A DNA stretch of 64,000 bases from Synechococcus sp. M16CYN (GTDB taxonomy: Bacteria > Cyanobacteriota > Cyanobacteriia > PCC-6307 > Cyanobiaceae), in the NCBI RefSeq assembly GCF_040371545.1, contig NZ_AP029048.1:682001-746000 (forward strand), in the 5' to 3' direction. The number at the start of each line of letters is the position of its first letter. Within the stretch, counting starts at the first letter, position 1. A program made the translations under genes and the position numbers. Under the pieces are notes generated by a model. The model saw only the letters and a program-made list of their open reading frames with translations, did not search any database and was not told the DNA's origin. Below are positions 28,801 through 40,459 of the stretch, piece by piece.

Positions 28801-29774
28801 AATAGGGTTGGACAAACCTCGTTCCCAATTTTACCTTTGTACGGCCACAGCAGTTGCTTTTAAAACAACTTTGATGAAGAACAGACACCGACAGCGGATC
28901 TATTACGGGATTCATAAATCCTCAATCGCCCCTAGCTGCATATAAAAGCACGATACGCTCATGAACAAAATCAAGATCACAGCAAAGCCGAGTTGCGATA
29001 TGTATCTTTCACATAAATAACTCGGGCTAGTAAGTGAGTTAATCTATGGCTCAAAGTAATTTACACCACCTAACCACACTTCTCCAAGACACATCACTTT
29101 CCTTTTAAGACAGCACAAATGCTCAAGAAGCCTGCCAGTCTGGGTGTTAGCAATACAGCCATATGATTTTTAGACATATAAATATTTTTCGCCCTACCCC
29201 GAAAGATTGGAAAGTAATAGTTATGGCCCGGCGCCTTATATGCCATCTTGGATTTGACGCGTGAAAAGATCAGAGGTTGGCATTACATGCCGATGTTACC
29301 GTCGCCGCACCTAACCAGGCAAGTGCTACCTCAGGAAAGGCAGAATGGCAGGCGAGTAATGAAAAATACTCTTGGTCCGATTGAGTCGTCAATTACTAGG
29401 TTTTTTCCTGAGTTTTTCAGAGACAAGTGCCTTTCACTCACTTTCTGAGCTCTAGTAATGCCTCGAGGCAAATCATTTACAGACGAAGGCCAAACGATTA
29501 CAATCTCTTTCTGTTGGTCTGGCCGCACAGTAGCTAAGTAACGATTTTCGCGACATACGAGCAAATAATGCATCTTCTTATAATTCTCTAGCTATAGGAG
29601 ACTTCCAGATTCAGCCTAACCTGTGTTACTTAAAGCGCGATGCTGGTAAGTCAAGTATTTTACAAACTAGCTTGGTTACACCAACTTTTTCTCAGAACTC
29701 TTTGGGGCGTGACTTTGAGTGCAACGTTCTAAGACCAAGTTTACATGGGCTTTCATGGCGGCCGCACTCCACGC
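28801..29774 (+). other. spacer without supported gene
   Basis: About 970 nt. Base composition is intermediate rather than extremely AT-rich, and several short frames occur (for example a 33-codon frame from 29162 and a 66-codon frame from 29248). None shows a recognisable domain or a convincing ribosome site. It may be a decayed gene, but I cannot name one. Confidence 0.5.
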
Positions 29775-30134
29775 TTAACATTGTCTGTTAAACGGAGTAG
29801 TCCACATGAGCGGTACGTCTGGATGCCAGAGAAATTTTTTTAATTGCAAGCGACCATCCAGGCAAATTGGAATACCCTCAGCAATAAGCAACTCCCTCTG
29901 AATCCAGTCACTGCCTTCACGAGTACAGCTCATTGAGACTCGGCCTTTAGCATTCACTACGCGGTGCCAGGGAACATCAGATGGTAGTCGGAGTCGCCTG
30001 AGCGCCCAACCCACTTGCCGACCATACCCCCACGTGCCCATCAGGTCAGCTATTTGTCCATAGGTAGCCAGCTGGCCATGAGGTATCCGCCTCACAGTGG
30101 AATAAACACTCTGATCAAAAGAACATTCTGGCAT
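29775..30134 (-). CDS. alkyltransferase-like protein (ATL), MGMT homologue lacking the active cysteine
   Basis: A 119-aa protein of the Ogt/Ada C-terminal fold with the helix-turn-helix and arginine finger region (YGQIADLMGTWGYGRQVGWALRRL). The alkyl-acceptor motif PCHRV reads PWHRV here, so it cannot accept the alkyl group. ATL proteins bind O6-alkylguanine and recruit nucleotide excision repair. The frame opens at 30254, but the extra 40 residues lack similarity to the family and run into trmH, so I used the ATG at 30134. Confidence 0.88.
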   Translation of the reverse strand: MPECSFDQSVYSTVRRIPHGQLATYGQIADLMGTWGYGRQVGWALRRLRLPSDVPWHRVVNAKGRVSMSCTREGSDWIQRELLIAEGIPICLDGRLQLKKFLWHPDVPLMWTTPFNRQC

Positions 30135-30296
30135 TAATTCTGCGCTCAAGAAGCCTCCCACATACGCATTTTGCAACAAGTAAGGCAGGCTGTCGTATCT
30201 ATCCTGCCATCCTAAAATGCCAAAGAGAGGTTCTGAGGATTGTCTAATGTGCAATTACCCAAGGGTTTCCATTTAAATTTTCCTTTCGATTTTTTC

Positions 30297-30989
30297 ATGC
30301 CCCTGCTGCCGCGTCGGTTTCAACGATTCAAGTCTGTCTTGAATCACCGCATGGCAGATCTCACCGTGCTACTCGAGCATGTGGAGAAGCCTCATAATCT
30401 CTCTGCCATTCTGCGTAGCTGCGATGCCGTTGGGGCATTGGAAGCCCATGCTGTGAACCTAGATGGCCGGCCACTGCGCACTTATAACAGCACTGCTCAG
30501 GGCAGTCAGAAATGGGTACCCCTCAATGACCATCCCGATATAGAGACGGCTGTCAGTGTCCTGAGGAACAAAGGGTTCCAGTTGTTTGGTACCTATCTTG
30601 GGATGGATGCTAAGGACTACCGCGACTGCGACTTCACCGGTCCAACAGCCTTTGTTTTTGGAGCTGAAAAATGGGGGCTAAGCCATCGAGCTCGGGATCT
30701 GATGGATGAAATTCTATTTATTCCAATGCGAGGTATGGTGCAGTCTCTGAATGTCTCCGTTGCTACGTCTACACTCCTTTTTGAGTCATTGCGACAGCGG
30801 CAAATTATGGGGATAGCACCCACTCAAGGAGAGGGGCTTCAGCCAAACCATTACCAGCGGCTGCTACTTGAATGGTCTTATCCAGAAGTTGCCGCCTGGT
30901 GTCGTGAGCAAAACAAGCCCTACCCAGCTCTCAATGAAGCCGGGGAGCTCATGGAAGAGCTGCCGCGTACGGTCAAGCTTCGCTATTAA
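30297..30989 (+). CDS. trmH: tRNA (guanosine-18-2'-O)-methyltransferase TrmH
   Basis: SPOUT-class methyltransferase making Gm18 in the tRNA D loop. Motifs: HVEKPHNLSAILRSCDAVGA (motif 1 with catalytic Arg), FVFGAEKWGLS (motif 2), and IPMRGMVQSLNVSVATSTLLFE (motif 3, knot). Length is 230 aa from the ATG at 30297 (MPLLPRRFQRF), preferred over a frame start at 30240. It diverges from the ATL gene with about 160 nt between starts. Confidence 0.92.
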   Translation: MPLLPRRFQRFKSVLNHRMADLTVLLEHVEKPHNLSAILRSCDAVGALEAHAVNLDGRPLRTYNSTAQGSQKWVPLNDHPDIETAVSVLRNKGFQLFGTYLGMDAKDYRDCDFTGPTAFVFGAEKWGLSHRARDLMDEILFIPMRGMVQSLNVSVATSTLLFESLRQRQIMGIAPTQGEGLQPNHYQRLLLEWSYPEVAAWCREQNKPYPALNEAGELMEELPRTVKLRY

Positions 30990-31480
30990 AACCTAATAAA
31001 ATCTTGATCTTTATAGAAGTTCAGACAACTCGATTGTCACAGACAGACAAGGGATCGATTCGTTAATACACGGTTACATGTTCCTAGGCTAAGAGTTAGG
31101 AGGAAGAAATGCTTTAATACGATAATTTTGATCATGTATATCAATAGTTAAGCTATTCTTTTCGATGAGTTTCTGTTCTCGTGATGTGCTGGCTAGTAGC
31201 TGTACGGGGGTTTAATCTCACTCTCAGTAGGAGTTGTTGTAGATTGCTTCAGACAAACAAAAGGCAATTAGCTAAATTCATCCTTCTCTAGAAGTAGATT
31301 TTGGCCGGATAACAAAGTTAAATACCATAATGGCAGTTTCAATGACTTCTTCAAAACAAATTAAGCTGGCTATATCACTCAGAGTGATTTTTACTAATTA
31401 ACTAGAATTAGGATGGTTACTGCGGGTACAGAAATTCGACTCTCTAAACTCACTGTAATAATATACTAAATAATATAATC
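30990..31480 (+). other. spacer, no gene seen
   Basis: About 490 nt between convergent trmH and the ABC permease gene. It is AT-rich. I see no frame, RNA gene or clear terminator. Confidence 0.6.
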
Positions 31481-32326
31481 TCAGTCTGATGCTGGGCGAG
31501 CTTCACTACCACTTAACCAAGCTTCGATCCCTTCACCAAGAAACGAAAGACCGAGCACAAGGGTGAACATAGCTAATCCTGGGAATAAGGTTGTCCACCA
31601 GATCCCGGTTGGAACGGTTGCTAGAGCAAGATTTAGGTCTCCGCCCCATTCTGGTACTGCTTCGGGAAGGCCTAGGCCAAGAAAACCGAGTCCGCCTAAT
31701 ACCAGAACGGCATCGGCCGCGTTTAGCGTGAGCAGCACCGGCACTGAGGTGATCACGTTACGAAATAGATAGCGACGCAGGATCCACGCTGGCCCAGCGC
31801 CAAGGGACCGCGCTGCTTCTACAAAAAGTTCGCTTTTCATTTGTGCCGTCTGGTTTCGCACCATTCTGAAGTACTGAGGTACGTAAACAACGCAGAGGGC
31901 TGCTGCGGCGTTGAGAATGCCCTTCCCTAGCAGAAAGGCGAGTACCATCGATAATAATAAGACTGGTAGAGAATAGAGAGCATCCATCAACAACATTAGG
32001 ATCTGGTCAATTCCTCCGCCGAAATAGCCACTTATCATTCCTAGGGGAACACCCATGATCAAAGCCAAACCCACAGCCAATAAGACCACCTGGAGTGCAA
32101 CACCACTGCCAGCCATGGTGCGAACACACACATCCCGGCCGAGACGATCTGTACCACACCAGTGACTCCAGTTCGGACTATCGTTAATTGGGTTAGCTAG
32201 CCCGGCATTGGCGTCTGGAAGCCAACCTAAACAGATCAGCAATGGGGTGATCAGAGCGACAAGTGAATAGAATACGACGATCACAAGTCCCCAGCGAGTC
32301 ATTCGGGCTGAGAGGCTAAAATTCAT
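31481..32326 (-). CDS. ABC transporter permease, dipeptide/oligopeptide/nickel family (DppC-like)
   Basis: Inner-membrane permease of 281 aa with about six transmembrane segments. The EAA loop reads EAARSLGAGPAWILRRYLFRN and contacts the ATPase. A periplasmic stretch carries HWCGTDRLGRDV, the classic DppC/OppC signature. Substrate cannot be told. No ATPase, binding protein or second permease (DppB-like) is adjacent. A gene-free region lies on both sides, so the system is either dispersed, as in some small cyanobacterial genomes, or partly lost. Confidence 0.88.
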   Translation of the reverse strand: MNFSLSARMTRWGLVIVVFYSLVALITPLLICLGWLPDANAGLANPINDSPNWSHWCGTDRLGRDVCVRTMAGSGVALQVVLLAVGLALIMGVPLGMISGYFGGGIDQILMLLMDALYSLPVLLLSMVLAFLLGKGILNAAAALCVVYVPQYFRMVRNQTAQMKSELFVEAARSLGAGPAWILRRYLFRNVITSVPVLLTLNAADAVLVLGGLGFLGLGLPEAVPEWGGDLNLALATVPTGIWWTTLFPGLAMFTLVLGLSFLGEGIEAWLSGSEARPASD

Positions 32327-33581
32327 GCGTTATCGGAGATATAGTCGTTATGCTTCCTTTTCGCCGGCCGTGTTGATCGAATTGGCGTCGCCTCATCTCT
32401 AGCAAGAGGGTTACACTGGGCGATTTTAGGGGGTAGCCTGACCCGCAATGCATCTCACTCTTAGATCTCACAGATATCGCAACAACAGGTTATAAATTGA
32501 ATAATAAAAACTTTATCAAAAGTAAAAAATGATCTAGTGAGTCCACCGTCCGAATGAACAACAGTATAGTAAACTATGAGCCTAAGCCGTTTCTATATCT
32601 CACATCAAACTAGCTCAGATCAAAAAACTTTAAATAACTATCTGTATGCTAGTACTATCTATTTAGACAGCCATTCTAAGATTTTTTTATTTGATTTAAG
32701 TCAAACATTAAGGCACTAAGGATGCATTCTAAACCGATGTGAATGCGATTTACTTGGACACTATACATACAACTGCAACTTACCCATAGAGAGAACCATT
32801 TAGGCGATGCGACTGAGCCGCGCTTACAACACGCTATTAAAAATTGCTAATCAGTTTTGGAACTAAGAGAATCAATTTGCAAGTACCGTAATCTACGAGC
32901 TGCATATATTTCTTGAGCCTGAAATCCTGCAGAAATTTTATATCGAAAATCAAATAAAAGATAATTACTGCAATAATCATGTGCATGCCACTTTGCAAGT
33001 AAATAAAAATAAAAGTATCCCCAGTCTAAGCATAAGCAAGGCATCCAACTTAATTGATCAATAATAAGGCTGTTGGCTAAGGGTATGGACAGCAAAATAA
33101 GCAGTCTAATCGTCTCAATGTAGCCAGCTAATTTACTGTAAGCCTATCTAAGCTTCTAATTATTCCCGTGAGTTCTTGAATCGATATTACTCCGCTTTTG
33201 TATAGACACTTTTCTCCAACGCTGATCTTACAGGACACTTTTGCTACAGCGATAGTGTTGTTGTCCTTGTTTTATAGCATCTGGAAATAACGGTAGAAGC
33301 CAAAACATACTGCCGACAGCTGTGCCTTTCTTGCCATGATGGTAGTGGTCCTGAATAGTTGGATTGCTGGAAGTGAGTGTAGATGAACTAGATCGGCTGA
33401 ACCACCTGATGCTTAATAATCTTCTCTAAGGAAGTTATCCTTATATTATATTTAACAAACCAGGGTTACTAGGCAAAATCGTCAGGGATCTAGAGCCTAG
33501 AAGAATTGAAATCATTCTCTGTTACTAGCTACGGTAATCGTATAGGAACTTACAGTTTCATTCCAAACCAGAACTCAACCA
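32327..33581 (+). other. 1.25-kb spacer without supported gene
   Basis: AT-rich and without a recognisable gene. An open minus-strand stretch just upstream of the permease (about 32325-32450, 41 codons, no ATG) ends in a TGA that overlaps the permease ATG; it could be the tail of a lost upstream gene. A TTG-initiated frame at 32847-33095 is noted under rejected items. Confidence 0.5.
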
Positions 33582-35393
33582 TCAGCTGTTGTTGAGTTTA
33601 AGCACCGCCCTAAAGGCCTCCTGGGGAACATCTACGCTGCCCATAGCTTTCATTCGTTTTTTACCCTTAGCTTGCTTTTTGAGCAATTTTTTCTTGCGTG
33701 ATATATCACCGCCGTAACATTTTGCCAAAACATCTTTGCGAACTGCACTGATGCTTGTTGATGCAATAATACGATTTCCGATTGAGGCCTGCAAGGGAAT
33801 TTTAAACTGCTGGCGCGGGATTAATTCTTTTAATTTTTCTATCAAGGCTTTGCCTATATTGTAAGCCTTATCTTGATGAATAATAGTAGCAAGAGGATCG
33901 GCTCGATCACCGTTAATCAACACCTCAAGTCTAACCAACTGATTCTTTCGATAGCCAATTAAGCTATATTCCATCGACGCATAGCCTTGAGTACGAGTCT
34001 TCATCTGATCAAAAAAATCAGTCACCACTTCAGCTAACGGCAACTGATAAACTAAGGTGACACGGTCTTTTGTAATATACTTCATATCGAGATATTCACC
34101 TCGTCGCTCCTGGCAAAGTCCCATCAAGGCACCGCTATAATCATTTGGCGCATAGATCTCCATGCGTACATAGGGTTCCTCGATCGACTCACGCTTTTGT
34201 GGTTCAGGCAGTGTGGCGGGGTTGTCCACCATTGTTTCACTGCCATCCAACATATTTACCTTGTAAACTACTGATGGTGCTGTAACGATAAGATCTAGAT
34301 TGTATTCGCGCTCCAGTCTCTCCTGGACGATTTCCATATGTAAGAGACCAAGGAAGCCACAACGAAAACCAAAGCCCATGGCACTACTGGTCTCTGGCTC
34401 AAACTTTAACGCTGCGTCAGATAGTTGTAGTTTGTGCATTGCTTCACGTAGATCGGGATATTGGTCCGCTTCTGTGGGAAACAATCCGCAAAATACTACC
34501 GGTTTCGCTTCACTGTATCCAGGAAGCGCATTCTTTGCTGGTGTATTGAATAAGGTGATCGTGTCCCCTACACGGGCATCAGCCACAGTTTTAATGGATG
34601 CCGCAAGGTAGCCAACTTCCCCAGCATGAAGTTCACCTACTTTACGTTGATCGGGTGTCATGATCCCTATCTCATCGAGCTCGTAAGTTTTTTTACTGGC
34701 CATCAACAGTACTTTTTCTTTACAGTTGATACGACCGCTCATTACGCGAAAATAAACGATCACTCCGCGATAAGGATCGTAATAAGAATCAAAAATCAAC
34801 GCTTTGGTTGGCTCATGAACAGCATCCACAGGAGCTGGAACTTTATCGACTACCGCCTGAAGGATCTTAGATATACCGAGACCCGTCTTAGCCGAGCAAT
34901 AAATCGCATTGCTACAATCAAGGCCAATGATTGACTCAATTTCTTTTTTAATCTGATCCGGATCAGCACCAGGGAGATCAATCTTATTTAATACCGGAAT
35001 AATTTCAAGATTGTTTTCTAATGCCAGATACACATTGGCTAGAGTTTGTGCTTCTACACCTTGGCTTGCATCTACTACTAACAGCGCCCCTTCACAGGCC
35101 AACAGGCTACGACTTACTTCATAAGAGAAGTCAACGTGCCCTGGAGTATCGATCAGATTTAAAACATATTGTTTTCCATCGGCCGCTGTGTAGTTCATTC
35201 GAGCCGCCTGGAGCTTGATAGTAATTCCCCGTTCCCGTTCGAGATCCATATTATCCAGGAACTGCTCCTGCATATCACGATTGGCCACAGTGCCTGTGCT
35301 CTGCAACAGTCGATCTGCCAGGGTTGATTTGCCATGATCAATGTGGGCGATGATGCAGAAGTTGCGAATCCGTGAAACAGGGGTGTCGGTCAT
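33582..35393 (-). CDS. lepA: elongation factor 4 (LepA), ribosome back-translocase GTPase
   Basis: Translational GTPase that acts on stalled or mis-translocated ribosomes. G1 is [17 protein letters not shown]2/switch I contains RERGITIK, G3 is [12 protein letters not shown] and G4 is [12 protein letters not shown]. The LepA-specific C-terminal domain ends [18 protein letters not shown]. It is 603 aa, full length. The gene stands alone between two spacers and has its own promoter region upstream (35394-35806). Confidence 0.98.
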   Translation of the reverse strand: MTDTPVSRIRNFCIIAHIDHGKSTLADRLLQSTGTVANRDMQEQFLDNMDLERERGITIKLQAARMNYTAADGKQYVLNLIDTPGHVDFSYEVSRSLLACEGALLVVDASQGVEAQTLANVYLALENNLEIIPVLNKIDLPGADPDQIKKEIESIIGLDCSNAIYCSAKTGLGISKILQAVVDKVPAPVDAVHEPTKALIFDSYYDPYRGVIVYFRVMSGRINCKEKVLLMASKKTYELDEIGIMTPDQRKVGELHAGEVGYLAASIKTVADARVGDTITLFNTPAKNALPGYSEAKPVVFCGLFPTEADQYPDLREAMHKLQLSDAALKFEPETSSAMGFGFRCGFLGLLHMEIVQERLEREYNLDLIVTAPSVVYKVNMLDGSETMVDNPATLPEPQKRESIEEPYVRMEIYAPNDYSGALMGLCQERRGEYLDMKYITKDRVTLVYQLPLAEVVTDFFDQMKTRTQGYASMEYSLIGYRKNQLVRLEVLINGDRADPLATIIHQDKAYNIGKALIEKLKELIPRQQFKIPLQASIGNRIIASTSISAVRKDVLAKCYGGDISRKKKLLKKQAKGKKRMKAMGSVDVPQEAFRAVLKLNNS

Positions 35394-35806
35394 GCAGCGG
35401 TGATTTCCGAATTAAGGGCAGAGACTCCGACCCTGGGTAATCCTGGAGAGAGGCTATCGGCATCCGCCGAATGGTTTTTTCGGACCTCTTCATTATTGGC
35501 TATAAATTACGCAAACAATCAGCGCTTTCTATCTACAGCCTCTCATAATTGTAACACAAGTCGGGTGATTTAGACGGGAATAGTGGTCCTAAGACCTCGT
35601 GTCATTGCCATGGGCTTGTTCTTTCAAGAAGATCATGATACTTCACTTCAACCTTGTCTAAATCCTCTGCGAAGTAAAACCGGGACAATAACAAGCATTT
35701 CTGTGAGTTGGTTGATTTACAATGGAATGTTGAATTTTTACTAAACCTATCGGGCTTTATTGCATCGATGGCAGGGGTAGCGCTGGTAAATCTGAAGCAA
35801 TAGCAA
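35394..35806 (+). other. spacer, lepA upstream region
   Basis: About 410 nt between the lepA start and the mqo stop, both on the minus strand. It probably carries the lepA promoter and 5' leader. No frame or hairpin stood out. Confidence 0.55.
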
Positions 35807-37312
35807 TCAACCGCTCAGTCCGAGCATTGTATTACTGCGCTCGCGCATGCTCCACAGAACATCAGGGTTCAGGGGATTGGCATGAAAGCTCGGCAGTAGT
35901 GCTGATAGTCGCTCCTGCCAGGCCGCACTGGCAAACCGCTCACTGAAACAACGCTGCAGTACCTCCAGCATAATTGTTACCGCCGTGCTAGCTCCAGGAG
36001 AAGCCCCCAGCAACGCGACTAGAGAGCCATCATTGGCAGCCACTATTTCCGTGCCCAGCTGCAGTTGGCCGCCAGCCTTGCTGTCTTTTATAACCTGCAC
36101 CCGCTGGCCTGCCACAGAAAAACTCCAATCTTGGAACTGGGCCGTAGGCATGAAATCCTGAAGAGCGGCAAAGCGTTGCTCCGGGCTCTGAAGCAACTGA
36201 TTGATCAGGTACCGCACTAATCCAATGTTTGTGATCCCCACCTGCAGCATTGGTAACAGGTTGGTGGGCCGCACCGATGCTGGCCAATCTAGAAGTGACC
36301 CCCGTTTGAGAAATTTACTACTGAAGCCAGCGAACGGACCGAAGAGCAGAGAACGTTTCCCATTAATCCAACGGGTGTCGAGGTGAGGCACAGACATTGG
36401 GGGAGCGCCCACGGCCGCTTTGCCATAAACCTTGGCCTGTTGCTGTCCAGCCAGAGCGAAGTCGTCACATACTAACCAAAGGCCACTTATCGGGAAGCCT
36501 GCAAAATCCCTAGATTCAGGGATGCCTGAACACTGCAACAGCGGCAATGTACCACCACCGGCACCCAGAAAAACAAAGGGAGTTCGCACCTCGCGCTGAC
36601 CAAAAGCATCATTGGTGATTACCCGCCAGTCTGTTTCGGTCATGTCTGGTCGTCGCAATCGTTTGAGATTGCTCACCGCCGTGCCGTATCGCACCGTGAG
36701 CGCACCGCTGGTTTGCAATGGCAGTAAATAAGCGCGGGTCAGGGCACCGAAGTCCACATCTGTTCCTCGCTCAATCCGGTTCGCGGCAATCGCCTGACCG
36801 GGATCACGTCCTTCCATCACGAGGGGCATCCAGCCCGCAAGTTCCTGACGGTTTTCGCTCCAACGCATCCTCGAAAAGGCTGGGAGCTCTTTGAGCTGTG
36901 CGAAACGCTGACGCAAAAAAGCAATATTGTCCCGGCTCCACACAACGCTGATATGGGCAGTCTGATGGAGGAAGTCGGTTGACTTAAGAAACCCTCGCTC
37001 AGTTAAAGAGCTCCAAAATTCAAGGCTGCGTTCAAAAGCAGCATTGATAGCCACTGCTTTCTCAACGGCTACCTGGCCATCCACCTGCATTGGCGTATAG
37101 TTCAATTCGCAATTGGCGGCATGACCGGTACCGGCATTGTTGGCGGCAGCCGAGCTTTCTAGCGCAGGAGCTTCTAACCGCTCCACAAGCAACAGACGCA
37201 GCTGTGGATCCAGTTCGTGCAGCAGCACCGCGAAGGTGGCGCTCATAATCCCCGCGCCTACCAGGATCGCATCGTAGCGATCTTCTGCATGAAAAGAGCC
37301 ATCGTTTTGCAC
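35807..37312 (-). CDS. mqo: malate:quinone oxidoreductase
   Basis: FAD-dependent peripheral membrane enzyme oxidising malate to oxaloacetate and reducing the quinone pool. The dinucleotide motif is ILVGAGIMSATFAVLL. Family blocks ERLEAPALESSAAANNAGTGHAANCELNYTP, FLGAGGGTLPLLQ and the C-terminal GASPGASTAVTIM are all present. Length is 501 aa, normal. It faces away from the nfu gene with about 80 nt between starts. An electron-entry enzyme of this sort gives the incomplete cyanobacterial TCA route a link to respiration. Confidence 0.96.
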   Translation of the reverse strand: MQNDGSFHAEDRYDAILVGAGIMSATFAVLLHELDPQLRLLLVERLEAPALESSAAANNAGTGHAANCELNYTPMQVDGQVAVEKAVAINAAFERSLEFWSSLTERGFLKSTDFLHQTAHISVVWSRDNIAFLRQRFAQLKELPAFSRMRWSENRQELAGWMPLVMEGRDPGQAIAANRIERGTDVDFGALTRAYLLPLQTSGALTVRYGTAVSNLKRLRRPDMTETDWRVITNDAFGQREVRTPFVFLGAGGGTLPLLQCSGIPESRDFAGFPISGLWLVCDDFALAGQQQAKVYGKAAVGAPPMSVPHLDTRWINGKRSLLFGPFAGFSSKFLKRGSLLDWPASVRPTNLLPMLQVGITNIGLVRYLINQLLQSPEQRFAALQDFMPTAQFQDWSFSVAGQRVQVIKDSKAGGQLQLGTEIVAANDGSLVALLGASPGASTAVTIMLEVLQRCFSERFASAAWQERLSALLPSFHANPLNPDVLWSMRERSNTMLGLSG

Positions 37313-37393
37313 CAGGGCTTTAAGTGGAAACCATTCTCGCCACCCTATGGAACCACTTCCTAGGGTCGGGTTGTCATTTTTATGAATTTTCTG

Positions 37394-37639
37394 ATGAACA
37401 CTGAAACTATGGTTCTAACTATGGAAAACGTAGAGAAAGTGCTAGATGAACTGCGTCCCTTTCTCATGGCCGATGGTGGTAACGTAGAAGTAGTGGAGCT
37501 CGATGGTCCAATTGTAAAAGTACGCCTACAAGGAGCATGCGGTAGTTGCCCCAGCAGCACAATGACACTAAAGATGGGTATTGAGCGTAAGATGCGTGAG
37601 TTAATTCCCGAGGTAAGCGAAGTGGTTCAGGTACTTTAA
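37394..37639 (+). CDS. nfu: NifU C-terminal-like Fe-S scaffold protein (Nfu)
   Basis: An 81-aa scaffold or carrier binding a [4Fe-4S] cluster between dimers through the CxxC in [14 protein letters not shown]. The rest, [24 protein letters not shown], is near identical to cyanobacterial Nfu, which serves photosystem I cluster assembly. The frame opens at 37382; the ATG at 37394 gives the usual length. The gene is followed by a 1.1-kb gene-free spacer. Confidence 0.94.
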   Translation: MNTETMVLTMENVEKVLDELRPFLMADGGNVEVVELDGPIVKVRLQGACGSCPSSTMTLKMGIERKMRELIPEVSEVVQVL

Positions 37640-38762
37640 TACTAAAGCTCAACCTTACGAGTACCCTGTCGAAGTTGCGAATACCAAAAGAAAATGCTTT
37701 TCCATAGGTCTGCGATCACTATCTGAATAGTAATTAATATCAGCTAAAAAGTTCGCCGACTGGGACGCGGATTCATTCGAAGCTGTTGGAGAGGTCTTAC
37801 TTCATTGAAGCCATCAAATACACTAGCACAGCATATCAAACGGCAAGATCGTGGCAGCAATCCTTAGGCAGCTAATAATCATCAATTTATTTCTCAGGGG
37901 TTGCTGCGTTAAAGTGTTGGCGGGATTTATTAAAGAAAGGGAGGATCCTTAAGGACGCTGTGCCTATCACTGGAGGCTTTGACCAGGTTTAGTAGAATTA
38001 AAATCGCAAGGTTAGAATAAACAATTAGAGTCATAGCATAAACAAATCTACAAATGCCACGGCTAATCTATTAAACATTTAAAAAATAAAATAGCCTGGC
38101 TTACACTAATAAATTACAGACTTAGGTTATAATAGTTTCAGATAAGAAAGTGAGGTTATTAAATTAAGTAATGTTGTGCTGCAAATAGCGATTCTATTCT
38201 GATGTGGACTGCCATTGTTGAGCTAAGGATAGATTAGCAAATTTTTAATCTAATTAATGAGGACAAAACATTAATAACGGTGTGAAGAAATAGCAACTTG
38301 CTACTAATAAATAATTATAGATTTGTAAACTATGATTAACAAAGAAATTTATAGCAAAAGTATTTTTGCAATAGCTTAAATAAATTATATTCACATATGT
38401 TTAAATTTATTGATAATTCAACTGGAAAAATATAAATTATAACAATTGAGATTACTAATATCGATGTTTTTTAATCTTAAATTTATTTACTTCTAGGCTA
38501 TTTAATTTTTTATTAACAAGATGGAGAAGTGATTTTCTCTTTAATATCATAGTAATCTTAGTTAATGATTAGGAGTCCATTCAATATATCAGAATCTTCT
38601 TTAATAAAGCAACTTTAAGAAGGTCCTTTTTATTTTCTTCAAAGCCAATTAACTTTCTTTTTTCTTTAAACAAAATTAATTATACTTAAATATTTTGAAA
38701 ATAACAAACAATAATTAAGATAACTAAACGAGAATGGGATTAGGCTGATTAATATTAGAGCT
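37640..38762 (+). other. 1.1-kb spacer, no gene
   Basis: The first 350 nt are of mixed composition, the rest strongly AT-rich. No supported frame, RNA gene or long hairpin was seen. The composition step near 38000 may mark the end of a decayed gene, but no protein similarity can be stated. Confidence 0.55.
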
Positions 38763-40277
38763 TTAAGGCTTGAGTCGCAGGGAGAGTGCTTTTTCTGCTT
38801 CTTCTCGATCATCAAAGTGTACTTTCCCAAGCTTTAAAAGCTGGTATTTTTCGTGACCTTTACCGGCAATCAGAACAATGTCATTCCCTTTAGCTTCGCC
38901 AATTGCAACTGCAATGGCAGCAGCACGATCGTTTTCTACCATTAAGTCAGTGCCTTTTGGAATGCCCCTTACCACATCATCAAGAATACGTTGTGGGTTT
39001 TCAGTTCGCGGGTTGTCGGAGGTTACAACTACTCGATCAGCTATGCGAGCGGCAATGGCGGCCATCTGAGGACGTTTACTGCGATCCCGATCTCCGCCAC
39101 AACCGAATACACAAATAAGGCGACCTTTAGAAAAAGGACGCACTGCAATCAGAGCATTTTTTAACCCGTCGGGCGTATGAGCGTAATCTATAAGAACAGT
39201 TGGTAACTCATCAGTTAAAGATCCTGCGAGGCGCACACGTTCCATGCGTCCAGGCACTCCACGGAAATGACTAATAGCATCAAGCAAAACAGATAAAGGC
39301 AACTGTTGCTGAAGCAATGCTCCCACCGCCTGCAATAAATTCATCAAGTTGAAGCGACCTAGTAAAGGTGACCGGAACGGACCCTCCCCCATAGGACTGA
39401 TCAAACGCCCGGCCACACCACAACTGGTCGTAGTGAGATCAACCATTCGCAGCTCAGCGGTGGAATCTACAAGCGAGCTACGCCAACACACCTCACTTAA
39501 TCGATTTGCAAGTTTTGCTCCCCAAGGATCATCACTATTCACAACAGCGCGTGCCGCTCCCGCGTGAAGCAACTCTTGTGAGAACAACAGTGCCTTAGTC
39601 TCGAAGTAGTCCTCCATCGAAGCGTGGTAGTCGAGGTGATCCTGGGTGAGGTTGGTGAATACAGCCCCGGCAAACCGACAGCCAATAACACGATTTTGTG
39701 ATAGGGCGTGGGAACTGATTTCCATAGCTGCTAACCGACTACCCGACGATGCCGCTTCCGCCAACTGCGCTTGAAGACGATCAGCACAAGCAGTAGTGTG
39801 TGTAGCGGTGGCACTATGGCCAGACCAACGATTCACGAGGGTGCCAAACATGGCGGTGGGTAATCCTGAGGACAAGGCCAAGTATTCGATCAGGTGAGTG
39901 ATGGTGGTTTTCCCATTCGTGCCTGTCACACCCAATAGAGCCATACGCTCACTGGGACGATTCCAAAAGGAAGCTGCCAGCTCTCCTAACGTTCTTGCCA
40001 CTGGATCTGGCACAACCACAACAAAGTCTTTTGCCATCGGGGGATCGGCTGCAGCTGCAGCCGATCCGATCACCGCAGCTACAGCACCAGCTTGTAAAGC
40101 TTGCCTCCAAAAGATTCCACCATCAACCCGTTCTCCAGGCAATCCAACAAATAAACTGCCAGGACCAACCATGCGGGAGTCACTTGTAACAGCCTTTACC
40201 GATACCGATGTATTGAAACCATCAGTAGGAAGTACAAGACCGACATCACGGAGTAGTGTGTGAAGCATTTGAGTCAT
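38763..40277 (-). CDS. murE: UDP-N-acetylmuramoyl-tripeptide synthetase MurE (meso-diaminopimelate adding)
   Basis: Cytoplasmic Mur ligase adding the third stem-peptide residue. P-loop [11 protein letters not shown], the central domain with [11 protein letters not shown] and a carbamylated-Lys region, and the specificity motif DNPRTENP are visible; DNPR marks meso-diaminopimelate as substrate. Length is 504 aa. It stands alone. Together with ddl, the class A PBP and ftsQ/Z it shows a complete peptidoglycan and division machinery. Confidence 0.97.
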   Translation of the reverse strand: MTQMLHTLLRDVGLVLPTDGFNTSVSVKAVTSDSRMVGPGSLFVGLPGERVDGGIFWRQALQAGAVAAVIGSAAAAADPPMAKDFVVVVPDPVARTLGELAASFWNRPSERMALLGVTGTNGKTTITHLIEYLALSSGLPTAMFGTLVNRWSGHSATATHTTACADRLQAQLAEAASSGSRLAAMEISSHALSQNRVIGCRFAGAVFTNLTQDHLDYHASMEDYFETKALLFSQELLHAGAARAVVNSDDPWGAKLANRLSEVCWRSSLVDSTAELRMVDLTTTSCGVAGRLISPMGEGPFRSPLLGRFNLMNLLQAVGALLQQQLPLSVLLDAISHFRGVPGRMERVRLAGSLTDELPTVLIDYAHTPDGLKNALIAVRPFSKGRLICVFGCGGDRDRSKRPQMAAIAARIADRVVVTSDNPRTENPQRILDDVVRGIPKGTDLMVENDRAAAIAVAIGEAKGNDIVLIAGKGHEKYQLLKLGKVHFDDREEAEKALSLRLKP

Positions 40278-40459
40278 TAAAATCCTCTATTTACACCAGA
40301 TACTTAAAGTCTTTTTTAAATTTAAAGCGATACGGCTAATAAGAAAAGTCAAATTTAAGAAAAACTGCCCGTTTTCACTAGTTAAGAGCAAGCTTAAATA
40401 GGTTCTAAAAACCTAATAAACAGTAAAAGATTTTGTCCAAAAAAATAATTTCACGCATT

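Noticed and set aside
29248-29448. 66-codon frame in spacer after the penicillin-binding protein
   Set aside because: No family resemblance and no upstream ribosome site; overlaps another equally weak frame on the other strand.
32847-33095. 82-codon minus-strand frame with aromatic-rich sequence
   Set aside because: Starts at TTG, lies in AT-rich spacer, no ribosome site or recognisable motif. Could be a relic but not supportable as a gene.
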